A DNA stretch of 64,000 nt, taken from DATAGF01 sp963834875. Lineage in GTDB: Bacteria; Actinomycetota; Thermoleophilia; Miltoncostaeales; Miltoncostaeaceae. Shown here piece by piece: positions 42,749-52,999 of this stretch (position 1 is the first letter of the stretch; each line of letters opens with the position of its first letter). The stretch spans positions 124,001-188,000 of the forward strand of contig CAWIDG010000027.1 in assembly GCA_963834875.1 (NCBI GenBank), given 5' to 3'. The translations under genes and the position numbers were made by a program. A model generated the notes under the pieces. That model saw only the letters and a program-made list of their open reading frames with translations, made no database searches and was not told the origin of the DNA.

Positions 42749-44810
42749 TCAGCCCAGGTCGGCGGCCGGTCAGGGTGGCGGGGCGCAGATCGGCGCCCGC
42801 CAGGCCGGTCTCCAGGCGCCGGATGAGGGCGTTGGCGTTGCGCACGCCGGCCTGGGCGATGCGCTGGTTGATCCGCAGCTGGGCGGTGCTGAGGGTGACG
42901 CTGCCCGGGTCGGGCGGGTTCTTGCGCGGCGGGATGGTGGTCTTCGTCGCGGCCGGCTCGGCCGTGGGCGCCTTGGTGAGGATCTGGAGGCGGTCGAAGA
43001 GCTTGCCCTGGGTACCTGGGCCGGCGCGCAGGTCGCCGCCGCTGAGGCCGGCCTCGCAGGCGGTTGGTGATGCCGGTGGCCCGGCGGATGGCGGCCTGGT
43101 CGATGCGCTGGTTGATCAGCAGCTGGGTGGCGCTCAGGGTCAGCGGGTCGCCCGGGCCCCTGCGCCCGGGGTCGACGATCTGGCCGGGTCGGCCGGGGCG
43201 GCCGGGGCCAGCGAGGCCGCCGCCGGGGCGCTGGTGATGCCCGGCCCCAGCTCGGGCGGCCCGACCGAGTAGCCGCACAGGTCGCGGGCCTGCAGGCCAC
43301 CGTTGAGGCGGGCCTCGACCGCGTTCAGGCGCCGGATGGCGGCCTGGCTGATGCGCTGGTTGATGCGCAGCTGGCCGACGCTGAGCGTGAAGGTCGACGT
43401 CCTCCTTGCCGGGGGCGAGGGCGGCAGCGGCAGGATCTTGCAGACCGGCGTGCTCACAGGCGCGTCGCCCAGCACGTCGCGGCGGAAGATGTTGCGCACG
43501 CCTGCCACCGTGCCCGCCACCAGATTGGTGGCAGTCGACTGGAAGGCCACGTAGCGCCCGTTCTGGGAGGTGGAAGGGAAGGCGGACCCGTTGTCGGCGG
43601 GGGCGCCCGCCGGGCCCGGCGCCCGGCTCACGAGCGTCGGTCGTGCCGCCGAGCGCGTCGCGCACGAAGATGTTGTTGACGGCGTCGTTGTCCTCCGCCG
43701 ACAGGTTGTCGGCGCCCGAGTTGAAGGCCACGCGGGCGTTGTCCGAGACGACGGGGTCGAACGAGCTGGCGTCGGCTCCCGCTCCGCCGGGTCCGTTCGC
43801 GCGGCTCGCCAGCGCCGTGGTCGACTCGTCGAGGTCGCGCAGGAAGATGCCCGTGACGCCGTTGTTGTCGTCGCCTGCCAGGTTGTCCCCGCGCCCCTGG
43901 AAGACGACATAGCGGCCCGAGGGCGAGATCTCGGCGCGGTCGGAGCTGTCGTCGGCGGGGGCGCCGCCGGCCCCGGTCGCCCGGCTGACGAGCGTGTTCG
44001 ATCCCGTCGCGCGCTCGCGGACGAAGATGTTCTGGACGCCGTTGAGGTCGTCGAGCGAGAGGTTGTTGGCGTTCGACTGGAAGACGATGCGGTTGCCGTC
44101 GTCCGAGATCGCCGGGCGGCGGGAGTCGTCGTTGCCGCCCGGCCCCCCCGCGCCCGGGGTCCTGCTCACCAGCCGGGTCGTGTTGGCGACCAGGTCGCGC
44201 ACGAAGATGTTCGCGAACGCGGGGTTTGCGGCCGGCGACAGGTTGTCGGCGTCGGACTCGAAGACGACGTAGCGGCCGTCCCCCGAGATGTCCGGGTCGA
44301 CGGAGTCGTCGTCCGCCCCGGCGCCCCCCGGCCCCGTCGCGCGACTCGCCAGCGTGGTCGTGTCGGCCACCAGGTCGCGGACGAAGATGTTCGTGACCGT
44401 GTCGTCGTCCTCGGTGGAGAGGTTGTCGGCGTCGGACGCGAAGACAACGAAGCGACCGTCGCCGGAGATCGCAGGGCCGCTCGAGATCGCGTTCCCCGCG
44501 GCGCCGCCCGGGCCTGAGGCACGGCTCGCGAGGATCGTCGTTCCCGCGACCGCGTCGCGGACGAAGACGTCGCGAACCGTGTCGTCGTCCTCGAGCGAGA
44601 GGTTGTCGGCGTCGCTGTCGAAGGCCACGCGCTGGCCGCTCGCGGAGATCGAGGGAGTGAAGGCGTCCCCGTCGACCGGCGCGCCGGCGAAGCCGGTCGG
44701 CCCGCGAGATCAGGTCGACGTCGTCCACCGCGGCGACCGCGGGCGCGAGCCGGGATCGCCGCCGCGGCGGCGAGCGCAAGGAGGGCGGCGATGCGCCGAG
44801 GCTGCGCCAC
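42749..44810 (-). CDS. Secreted seven-bladed propeller with C-terminal INQRI repeats, paralogue 1 (frame breaks)
   Basis: Signal-like IAALLALAAAAAIPA at the start, then seven blades of about 60 residues, each with a DGRFVVFASDADNLS-type strand and an IFVRDLVADTTTLASRA-type strand, as in TolB/PD40 propellers. After CKILPLPPSPP come three copies of a 36-residue repeat (QLRINQRISQAAIRRLNAVE..., QLLINQRIDQAAIRRATGIT..., QLRINQRIAQAGVRNANALI...). Frame breaks near 44700, 43640, 43140, 43070, 42960 and 42770. Function unknown; extracellular binding is likely. Convergent with the ATP-grasp gene. Confidence 0.82.
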
Positions 44811-44821
44811 GCCCTGGCCGC

Positions 44822-46907
44822 TCAGCCGAGGTCGGCGGCCGTCAGCGTGGCGGGGCGCAGGTCGGCGCCCGCCAGGCCGGTCTCCAGGCGCCGGATGAGG
44901 GCGTTGGCGTTGCGCACGCCGGCCTGGGCGATGCGCTGGTTGATCCGCAGCTGGGCGGTGCTGAGGGTGACGCTGCCCGGGTCGGGCGGGTTCTTGCGCG
45001 GCGGGATGGTGGTCTTGCGTGGCGGGCGGCTCGGGCGCGGGCGTCTTGGTGAGGATCTGGAGGCGGTCGAAGAGCTTGCCCTGGGTGACCTGGCCGGCGC
45101 GCAGGTCGCCGCCGCTGAGCCCGGCCTGCAGGCGGTTGGTGATGCCGGTGGCCCGGCGGATGGCGGCCTGGTCGATGCGCTGGTTGATCAGCAGCTGGGT
45201 GGCGCTCAGGCGTCAGGGGGTCGCCCGGGCCGCTGCGGCCGGGGTCGACGATCGCCGCCGGGTCGGCCGGGGCGACCGGGGCCAGCGAGGCCGCCGCCGG
45301 GGCGCTGGTGATCCCCGGCCCCAGCTGGGGCGGGCCGACCGAGTAGCCGCAGAGGTCGCGGGCCTGCAGGCCACCGTTGAGACGCGCCTCGACCGCGTTC
45401 AGGCGCCGGATGGCGGCCTGGCTGATGCGCTGGTTGATGCGCAGCTGCTGCACCGTGAGCGTGAAGGTGACGTCGTCCTTGGCGCGGCGGCGAGGGCGGC
45501 AGGGGCAGGATCTTGCAGACCGGCGTGCGCGACCGGGGCGTCGCCGAGCACGTCGCGGCGGAAGATGTTGCGCACGCCCGCGACCGTGCCCGGCCGACCA
45601 GGTTGCGTCGCGCGCGACTGGAAGGCCACGTAGCGGCCGTCGGCCGAGGTCGTAGCGGCGAGGAGGACCCGTTGTTGGCCGCCGCGCCGGCCGGCGCCCG
45701 GCGCCCGGCTCACGAGCTCGGTCGTGTCGGCGAGGGCGTCGCGCACGAACACGTTGTCGAACGGCATCGTTGTCATCGGCCGAGAGGTTGGTCGGCCGTC
45801 GAGTTGAAGGCCACGCGGGCGTTGTCCGAGACGGACGGGGCGAACGGAGCTTTCGTCGCCACCCGCTCCGCGCGCGCCGTTCGCGCGGCTCGCCGAGCGC
45901 CGTGGTGGACTCGTCGAGGTCGCGCAGGAAGATGCTTGTCGACGACGTTGTCGTCGTCTGCCGAGAGGTTGTCGGCCGCCCGACTTGAAGCGCGACGAAG
46001 CGGCCGGAGGGCGAGATCGTCGGCGCTGGACGGAGCTGCCGTCGGCGGGGGCGCCGCCGGCGCCGGTCGCGCGGCTGATGAGCGTGTTCGTCGCCGGCGG
46101 CGAGGTCGCGGACGAAGATGTTCGGGACGCCGTTGTCGTCCTCGTTGCGAGAGGTTGTCGGCGCGCGACGGGAAGGCGACGCGGTTGCCGTCGGCGGAGA
46201 TCGCCGGGGCGAGGGAGACGTCGTTCGCCCCGGCGCCCCCCGCGCCCGGCGTCCGGCTGACGAGGGTCGTCGTGTTGGCGACCAGGTCGCGCACGAAGAC
46301 GTTCCTGAACGCGTCGTCGTCGGCGCCGGCGAGAGGTTGTCGGCGTCCGACTCGAAGACGACATAACGCCCATCGCCCGAGATGTCCGGGTGGCCCGAGC
46401 CGCCGTTCGCCGCCGCCCCGCCCGGCCCGGTCGCGCGGCTCACCAGGGTGGTCGTGTTGGCGACCAGGTCGCGGACGAAGATGTTGGCCACGCCGTTGTC
46501 GTCGTCCGTTGGAGAGGTTGTCGGCGTCCGACCCGAACGCGACGTAGCGGCCGTCCCCGGAGATGGCCGGGTCCGCTCGAGACGTCGTCGGCCGCGGCGC
46601 CGCCCGCGCCGGACGCGCGGCTCGCCAGCGTCGTCATGTTCGCGACCGGCGTCCCTGACGAAGACGCTCGCGTCCCGGGTTGTCGTCCTCGGGCGAGAGG
46701 TTGTCGTCGCGCTGGACGTGAAGGCCACCCTGTCGCCGTTGGCCGAGATCGAGGGAGTCGATGGCGAACACGTCGCCGGGCGCGCCGGTCGGGCCGGTGG
46801 CGCGGGAGATGAGGATCACGTCGTCCTTGGCCGCGAGCGCGGGCGCCGCCAGGACCGCCGCCGCGACGGCGGCGAGCGCGAGGGCAGAGGAACCGCGGCC
46901 GCCTCAT
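44822..46907 (-). CDS. Secreted seven-bladed propeller with INQRI repeats, paralogue 2 (many frame breaks)
   Basis: Same plan as its neighbours: ALAAVAAAVLAAPALAAKDD as signal, seven blades, CKILP linker, three INQRI repeats ending RPATLTAADLG. Single-base insertions occur roughly every 60-100 bases between 45190 and 46870, far more than in the other two copies, although residues are conserved on both sides. Either the consensus is poor because reads from paralogues were mixed, or this copy is decaying. The last 190 bases are almost identical to paralogue 1. Confidence 0.75.
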
Positions 46908-46917
46908 CCCGCGCCGC

Positions 46918-48989
46918 TCAGCCCAGGTCGGCGGCCGTCAGCGTGGCGGGGCGCAGGTCGGTCCCCGACAGGCCGGTCTCGAGGCGCCGGATGAGGGCGT
47001 TGGCGTTGCGGACCCCGGCCTGGGAGATGCGCTGGTTGATCTTCAGCTGCTCGGTGCTGAGGGTGACGCTGTCGGGGTCGGGCGGGTTCTGGCGGGGCGG
47101 GATGGTGGTCTCGCTGGCGGGCGGCTCGGGCGCGGGGGTCTTGGTGACGATCTGGAGGCGGTTGAAGAGCTTGCCCTGGGTGACCTGGGCGGCCTGGACG
47201 TCGCCGCCGGTCAGCCCTGCCTCGAGGCGGTTGGTGATGCCCGTGGCCCGGCGGATGGCCGCCTGGTCGATGCGCTGGTTGATCAGCAGCTGCTCGGCGC
47301 TCAGGGTGAGGGGGTCGCCCTGGCCGGTGCGGCCGGGGTCGACGATCGGCGCCGGGTCGGCCGGGGATGCCGGGGCCAGCGAGGCCGCCGCCGGGGCGCT
47401 GGTGATGCCGGGCCCCAGCTGGGGCGGGCCGATCGAGTAGCCGCACAGGTCGCGGCCGGCCAGGCCGCCGTTGAGGCGGGCCTCGACCGCGTTCAGGCGC
47501 CGGATCGCGGCCTGGCTGATGCGCTGGTTGATCTGCAGCTGCTGAACCGTGAGCGTGAAGGTGACGTCGTCCTTGGCGCGGCGGCGAGGGCGGCAGCGGC
47601 AGGATCTTGCAGACCGGCGTCGCGATCGGCGTGTCGCCCAGCACGTCGCGGCGGTAGATGTTGCGCACGCCCGCGATGGTCCCGGCCGTGAGGTTCGTCG
47701 CGAGCGACTGGAAGGCGACGTAGCGCCCGTCCTGCGAGGTTGACGGAAGGAAGGACCCGTTGTTGGCCGCGGCTCCGGCCGCGCCCTGTGCCCGGCTCAC
47801 CAGCTCGGTCGTGTTGGCGATCGCGTCGCGCACGAAGACGTTGGAGAAGGCGTCGTTGTCGTCGGTCGACAGGTTGTTCGCGTTCGAGGAGAAGGCCACG
47901 CGGGCGTTGTCGGCGACGGAGGCGGCGACGGAGGCGGCGTCGCCTCCCGCTCCGCCCGGGCCGCTGGCGCGGCTGATGAGCGCCGTCGTGGCGTCGTCGA
48001 GGTCGCGCAGGAAGATGTTGGCGACGGCGTTGTTGTCGTCCTGCCGACAGGTTGTTGGCCAGGGACTGGAAGCTCACGTAGCGGCCGGACGGCGAGATGT
48101 CGGCGTTGGTCGAGTTGTCGCCGCCGGGGGCCCCGCCGGGCCCCGTCGCACGGCTGACGAAGGCGTTGGAGGCGGCGGCGATGTCGCGGACGAACACGTT
48201 CACGACGGCGTTGTTGTCCTCGTTGGAGAGGTTGTTGGCGCCGCTCTGGAAGGCGACGCGGTTGCCGTCGCCGGAGATCGCCGGGATGACGGAGTTGTCG
48301 GTCGCCCCGGCGCCCCCCGCGCCCGGCGCCCGGCTGACCAGCGTCGTCGTGTTGGCAACCAGGTCGCGCACGAAGATGTTCGTGAAGCCGTTGTTGTCCT
48401 CGGTCGAGAGGTTGTCGGCGGTCGACGAGAAGACGACGAAGCGCCCGTCGTTCGACACGTCCGGGTCGTTCGAGGCGGTGTCCGCCGCGGCGCCCCCGGG
48501 GCCCGAGGCGCGACTCACCAGGGTCGTCGTCCCCGCGACGAGATCGCGCACGAAGATGTTGCGGGCGGCGTTGATGTCCTCCGCCGAGAGGTTGTCGGCG
48601 TCCGACTCGAAGGCCACGAAGCGCCCGTCGCCGGAGATCGACGGGTCCCGCGAGGCCCCGTCGCCGCCGACCCCCGCGGCCCCCGTCGCGCGGCTGGCGA
48701 AGGTGGTCACGTTCGTCGCGGCGTCGCGCACGAAGACGTTCGTGAAGCCGTTGTTGTCCTCGGCCGAGATGTTGTCGGCGTCGGTGTCGAAGGCGACCTG
48801 GTCGCCGCTCGCCGAGCTGGAGGAGGTGACCGCGTTCGCGTTGACGGCCGCCCCGGCCGGCCCGGTGGCCCGCGAGATGAGGACGACGTCGTCCTTGGCG
48901 GCGAGCGCCGGGGAGGCCAGGGCGGCGGCCCCGAGGGCCGCCAGGCCGAGCGCGGCGAGCCGCGCGCGTCGGCGTCGGTGGCGCGTCAT
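46918..48989 (-). CDS. Secreted seven-bladed propeller with INQRI repeats, paralogue 3
   Basis: The best-preserved copy. ATG at 48989 gives an Arg-rich n-region and LAALGLAALGAAALASPALA as signal peptide. Blades contain DGRFVAFESDADNLSAED and NIFVRDLVAGTTTLVSRASG patterns; the first five read in one frame to about 48050, then a shift in the CCTGCC run near 48040, and another near 47580. The C-terminus has QLQINQRISQAAIRRLNAVE, QLLINQRIDQAAIRRATGIT and QLKINQRISQAGVRNANALI repeats. Probably extracellular or wall-associated. Confidence 0.85.
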
Positions 48990-49119
48990 CTGGGTGCGGC
49001 CATCGGGGGATCTCCAAGCGCGGTCCGGGCGCTCCACGGGCGCGAGGAGACCTAGTCGAGCCACCATGCCGAGGGCAAATCGCATCGGCTCCCCGCCCGG
49101 GCCGCGGTACCATCCGCCG

Positions 49120-50028
49120 ATGAGCTCGGGACGGCCGGCGGCCGCCGGCGACGCGGGCTACCTGGAGCACCTGGGGCCGGGCGATCTGGGGCTGATCCTG
49201 CGCCTGGCAGGCCTGCCCGGGATGGAGGCCGGGCACGCGCTCGCGCTCCTTCGACGGGAGCCGGACCTGCTGGAGCGGACGCTCGCCTCCCCTGCCGCCG
49301 TCGAGGCGTTGCTGTGCAGCGGCCTCGAGGACCCGGAGCGCGAGCCGTTCGTCACGGCCTCGCCGTTTCTGACCTTCGCGGTTGCCGTCGAGCAGGTGGC
49401 CGCGGACCTCCGAGAAGCCAGCTACGTCCCCGAGTGGGTCGGGCCGCGGCAGCGGCTGCCCCTGCTGGGCGGGGACGACCTCCGCGAGCTCCTGGCCGAC
49501 CGGCGCCGGCGCGTCTTCCTGGCCGCCCTGCTGGCCTCCTACACCCGCGTCTCGAGCGGGACGGTCTGGCGCGAGACCCCGCGCGGGTGGCGGCGCCAGC
49601 GCTTCAGCGAGCTCGACCCGGTGCGCCTGGCCGCGACCCTCGACGTGCTGCCGGAGTCGCGGCACCCGGCGGTACACCGCCGCCTGGGCGACCTGTCCCT
49701 CTTCCTCGCGGGCGTGTTCCCCGACCACACCGCCTCGCGGGCCTTCCGGCCCATCGACCTCCAGCGGCTGGGGCGGTCCGCCGCCGTTGCGGACCCCGCG
49801 GGCGAGGTGCTCGGCGAGGCGTTGGAGACCCGAGGCGGGGTGGGCCTTCTCGAGCAGCTCGGCGCGCGCTGGTACCGGCTCGCGGCGCGCGCGGCTCCGC
49901 CCCCAGGCGCCTCGGCCCGGCTGCTCGACGCCATCGCCGAGCGCTTCGTCCAGGCGCGGCGCGCCCTCAACGTCCTCGCCGACCGCCACCTCTTCCCCTC
50001 GCCCCGGGAGTGGTTCCCCGCGCCCTGA
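49120..50028 (+). CDS. Hypothetical protein
   Basis: 302 residues from ATG 49120. Soluble, Leu/Arg-rich and mostly helical: LGLILRLAGLPGMEAGHALA, VEALLCSGLEDPEREPFVTA, RRVFLAALLASYTRVSSGTV, HPAVHRRLGDLSLFLAGVFP. No catalytic motif or membrane segment. The pattern is one I have seen in uncharacterised actinobacterial proteins, without a named function. Divergent from propeller paralogue 3. Confidence 0.75.
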   Translation: MSSGRPAAAGDAGYLEHLGPGDLGLILRLAGLPGMEAGHALALLRREPDLLERTLASPAAVEALLCSGLEDPEREPFVTASPFLTFAVAVEQVAADLREASYVPEWVGPRQRLPLLGGDDLRELLADRRRRVFLAALLASYTRVSSGTVWRETPRGWRRQRFSELDPVRLAATLDVLPESRHPAVHRRLGDLSLFLAGVFPDHTASRAFRPIDLQRLGRSAAVADPAGEVLGEALETRGGVGLLEQLGARWYRLAARAAPPPGASARLLDAIAERFVQARRALNVLADRHLFPSPREWFPAP

Positions 50029-50066
50029 GCGACGGGCGCCGATTGACGCGGGCCGGTTCCGGGCAG

Positions 50067-50381
50067 GTGGACGACGTGGACGAAGAGCGCACGGTCCCAC
50101 CCGCCGAGGAGCCGCGCCCCGAGAGCCGCTCCGAGCGGACCCGCCGCCACGCCCGCCGAACTCGGATCTACGGGTGGACGGTCCTCGGCGTCGTCCTGTT
50201 GGGGCTGCTGATCGCGTGGGTCGTCGCCAACCGCGACGAGGTCGAGGTGAACTGGCTCGTCGGGTCGACGGACGCGGCGCTCGCCCTCGTCATCTTCGTG
50301 GCCGCCGCCATCGGGTGGCTTCTCGGCATGGCCACGTCGGCGGCCATCCGTCGGCGGACGAGGCGGCCTCCGAAGCCGTAG
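50067..50381 (+). CDS. LapA-domain membrane protein
   Basis: 104 residues from a GTG. An acidic and basic N-terminus (EERTVPPAEEPRPESRSERT) precedes two membrane helices, YGWTVLGVVLLGLLIAWVVA and AALALVIFVAAAIGWLLGMA, linked by NRDEVEVNWLVGS, the pattern of LipopolysaccharideassemblyA/DUF1049 proteins. In actinobacteria the role is unknown. Confidence 0.78.
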   Translation: MDDVDEERTVPPAEEPRPESRSERTRRHARRTRIYGWTVLGVVLLGLLIAWVVANRDEVEVNWLVGSTDAALALVIFVAAAIGWLLGMATSAAIRRRTRRPPKP

Positions 50382-50476
50382 GGCATCGTCCGGAGGACGC
50401 GCGCGCGTGCCTTGTCCGTGATCCCCTCCCATGGGGACTTGCGCACGGTCCAGGCGTTCCGGGCATCATTGGCCTG

Positions 50477-51788
50477 ATGCCGGATGAGATTCAGCGCACC
50501 TACCGCGGGTCGGCCGCGAGGCCGCAGGAGACGCCCGAGCGCCACGGCCCGGAGCGGGCCGTCGTCATCGCCTCGCTGGACGGCGGCGCGGAGGAGGGCG
50601 ACCGCTTGGCCGAGTTCGAGGACCTGCTGCGCACCGCGGGCGCCGAGGTGGTCGAGACGCTCGTCCAGCGCCGCGACCGGCCGTCGCCGCGCACCTACCT
50701 GGGCCGGGGCCGGCTCGATGACCTGGCGGCCGCGGTCGAGCGCCTCAAGCCGGACCTCGTGGCGGCCGAGGGGGGGCTCAGCCCAGGGCAGCAGCGCTCG
50801 CTGGAGGACCGCCTGAGGACCCGGGTCGTCGACCGCACGGCGGTGATCCTCGACATCTTCGCCCAGCACGCCCGCTCGGCCGAGGGCAAGCTGCAGGTGG
50901 AGCTGGCGCAGCTCGAGTACTCCTACGCTCGCCAGGAGGGCCTCTGGCAGCACCTCGAGCGGCTCGGCGGCGGCGTCGGCACGCGGGGCCCCGGCGAGAC
51001 CCAGCTCGAGTCCGACCGCCGCCTCCTGCGCACCCGTATGGCCACGCTGCGCCGGCGCCTGCGCGACGTCGTCCGCTCGCGCGAGACCCAGCGGGGCCGG
51101 CGGGCGGCCGCGCCGATGCCGCGGGTCGCGCTCGCCGGGTACACCAACGCCGGAAAGTCGAGCCTGATGAACGCCCTCACCGGCGCGGGCGTGCGCGCCG
51201 ACGACGCGCTCTTCGAGACCCTCGACCCCACCACCCGGCGGCTCGAGGCCGACGGCCACGAGCTCCTCCTGTCGGACACGGTCGGGTTCATCCGCAACCT
51301 GCCGCACCAGCTCGTCACCGCCTTCTCGGCGACGCTGGAGGAGGTGAGCGACGCCGACATGATCCTGCACGTCGCCGACGCCGCCGAGCCGGAGGGCCGC
51401 CGCGCCGCCCAGGCGCGGGCCGTCGCCGAGGTGCTCGACGAGATCGGGGCCTCGGGGGTGCCCCGGCTGCTCGTGCTGAACAAGGTCGATCTGGTCGGCT
51501 CCGACGAGCGCACGGCGCTCGCCGAACCGGCAGCCCGACGGAATCCAGGTGTCGGCGGCCACCGGCGAGGGCCTCGACGAGCTGCGCCGCCGGCTCGCCG
51601 ACGCCGCCAGATCGCGCCTCACGCCCGTCGAGCTGACCATCCCCTACGAGCTATCGGGGCTCATCTCGGCCGTCTACTCGGACGGGCGCGAGGTCGAGCA
51701 GGAGGCGACCGCCGACGGCACCCGGGTGCGCGCCCTCATGCCGCCGTCAAGCGCGGCGCGCTTGCGCGCAGCGCTGGACGGCGGCTGA
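50477..51788 (+). CDS. hflX: GTPase HflX (frame break near 51530)
   Basis: About 436 residues. Ribosome-associated GTPase that splits stalled ribosomes. N-terminal HflX domain with RTYLGRGRLDDLAAAVERL and VVDRTAVILDIFAQHARSAEGKLQVEL; GGVGTRGPGETQLESDRRLL linker; GTPase domain with VALAGYTNAGKSSLMNALTG (P-loop), DTVGFIRNLPHQLVTAF (switch II) and VLNKVDLV. One extra C near 51530 breaks the frame before IQVSAATGEGLDEL. A family A repeat follows the stop. Confidence 0.94.
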
Positions 51789-51800
51789 GGCCAAGGCGTG

Positions 51801-51896
51801 CAGCGGGCCTCTTGCGGGCCCGCTGGGACGCGCCTCCGGGCCCTGGCCGGGCCCTCCGGCACACGGCGGCACCGCCTTCGGCGGGGCTGGCCGCCG
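51801..51896 (+). repeat. Structured intergenic repeat, family A copy 3
   Basis: CAGCGGGCC-TCTTGCG-GGCCCGCTG (51801-51825), then GGGCCC-TGGCC-GGGCCC (about 51838-51854), then CGGCGGC...GCCGCCG with inner CCGCC-TTC-GGCGG (51864-51896). The first module equals that of copy 2, the third that of copy 1. Lies between convergent hflX and the L,D-transpeptidase gene. Confidence 0.8.
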
Positions 51897-51936
51897 AAAG
51901 GGCCAGACCCAGCAGAGCCGGGAGGCCCTGCCAGGA

Positions 51937-52953
51937 TCACACGATCCTGACCGGGGTCCCGATGTCGATCTGGTCGTAGAGGGACTCGGCGTCGCCGATG
52001 TACATGCGGATGCAGCCGTGGCTCGCGGCCGTGCCGATCGAGCCCGAGATGGGCGTCCCGTGGATCCCGATCGCCGGCGCCGACGTGCCCATCCACCGGG
52101 TGCCCAGCGGGTTGTTGACCCCCGGGGGCACGGGGCCGAGCCCCGCGGCCCAGGGGGAGCTGGGCGGGAACCAGGTGGGGTTGACCTGCTTGCTGACGAT
52201 GCTGAAGGTGCCGCTGGGCGTCGGGTAGGCGGCCTGGCCGACGGCGATGCCGAAGGTGCGCCGCTTGCCCGCGCGCCACAGGGTGAGCCGGTAGGCGCTG
52301 CGCTCGATGATGATGGCGGGCCCGACCGACGTGACGGCCGGGCGCACGCGCCTGGACGGCAGCGCGTAGGCCGGCAGGTCGCGCGCCAGGATCGCCTGCT
52401 CGACGCTCGTGGCGGCCTTCGGGAGGTCGATGCGATCCCCACGCGCGGCTTGCTGACGACCGGGGTGGCCCCGCGGAAGCTCAGCGTCGCGTCCTTCGCC
52501 GGGACGTCGTGCTTCGCGGCGCGCAGCGCGAGCACGGCCCGCAGCCGCTTGCGGTTGACCTTCTGGCGCAGCGGGACCGTCACGCCCTCGGGCGGGACCG
52601 GCTTGGCGCGGCCGAAGAGCAGGGCGCCGTCGAGCGCGTAGTCGACGTCCGCCGCGTATCGGACCGCCACGGGGTCGATCGCGAGCCGCCTGCCGCGGAA
52701 GGTCAGCGGGAGCTTGGCCCGCCGCGGCGCGACGTGCTGGGCCAGCACCGCGATGCGCGCGTCCGCGCGCGCGAGGCCGCCCACCGGGATCGCCCGCGAT
52801 GCTCACGCCGGGGGCGATCACGCCCGGCGGCAGGGCCGGCGCGACGGGGGCCGGCGGCGCCGCCGGGGGGGCCTGGGCGCCTCCGAGCGCCGGCAGCGCG
52901 GCCGCGCACGCCGCCACCACGACGATCGCCCCCCCGAGTCGCCTGCCGCTCAT
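51937..52953 (-). CDS. L,D-transpeptidase (YkuD) with peptidoglycan-binding-like domain (frame breaks near 52795 and 52435)
   Basis: About 338 residues. Signal LGGAIVVVAACAAALPALGG, a Pro/Ala linker, then a VanW/PG_binding_4-like region (ARIAVLAQHVAPRRAKLPLT, LAIDPVAVRYAADVDYALDG), and the YkuD domain: YRLTLWRAGKRRTFGIAVGQ, TPSGTFSIVSKQ, GIHGTPISGSIGTAASHGCI then RM, with catalytic Cys in SHGCIRM. It cross-links peptidoglycan stems outside the membrane. Both shifts leave conserved sequence on each side. Confidence 0.9.
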   Translation of the reverse strand: MSGRRLGGAIVVVAACAAALPALGGAQAPPAAPPAPVAPALPPGVIAPGVSIAGDPGGRPRARGRAHRGAGPARRAAAGQAPADLPRQAARDRPRGGPIRGGRRLRARRRPALRPRQAGPARGRDGPAAPEGQPQAAAGRARAARREARRPGEGRDAELPRGHPGRQQAARGDRIDLPKAATSVEQAILARDLPAYALPSRRVRPAVTSVGPAIIIERSAYRLTLWRAGKRRTFGIAVGQAAYPTPSGTFSIVSKQVNPTWFPPSSPWAAGLGPVPPGVNNPLGTRWMGTSAPAIGIHGTPISGSIGTAASHGCIRMYIGDAESLYDQIDIGTPVRIV

Positions 52954-52999
52954 CCGGACACCCCGCTCGCGTCGACTGGCGGCGCATCCTAGCGGAGCC

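Noticed and set aside
42749..48989. Dense direct repeats that could suggest CRISPR or a satellite
   Set aside because: Repeat period is about 190 bases and matches protein blades; there are no short identical repeats with unique spacers.
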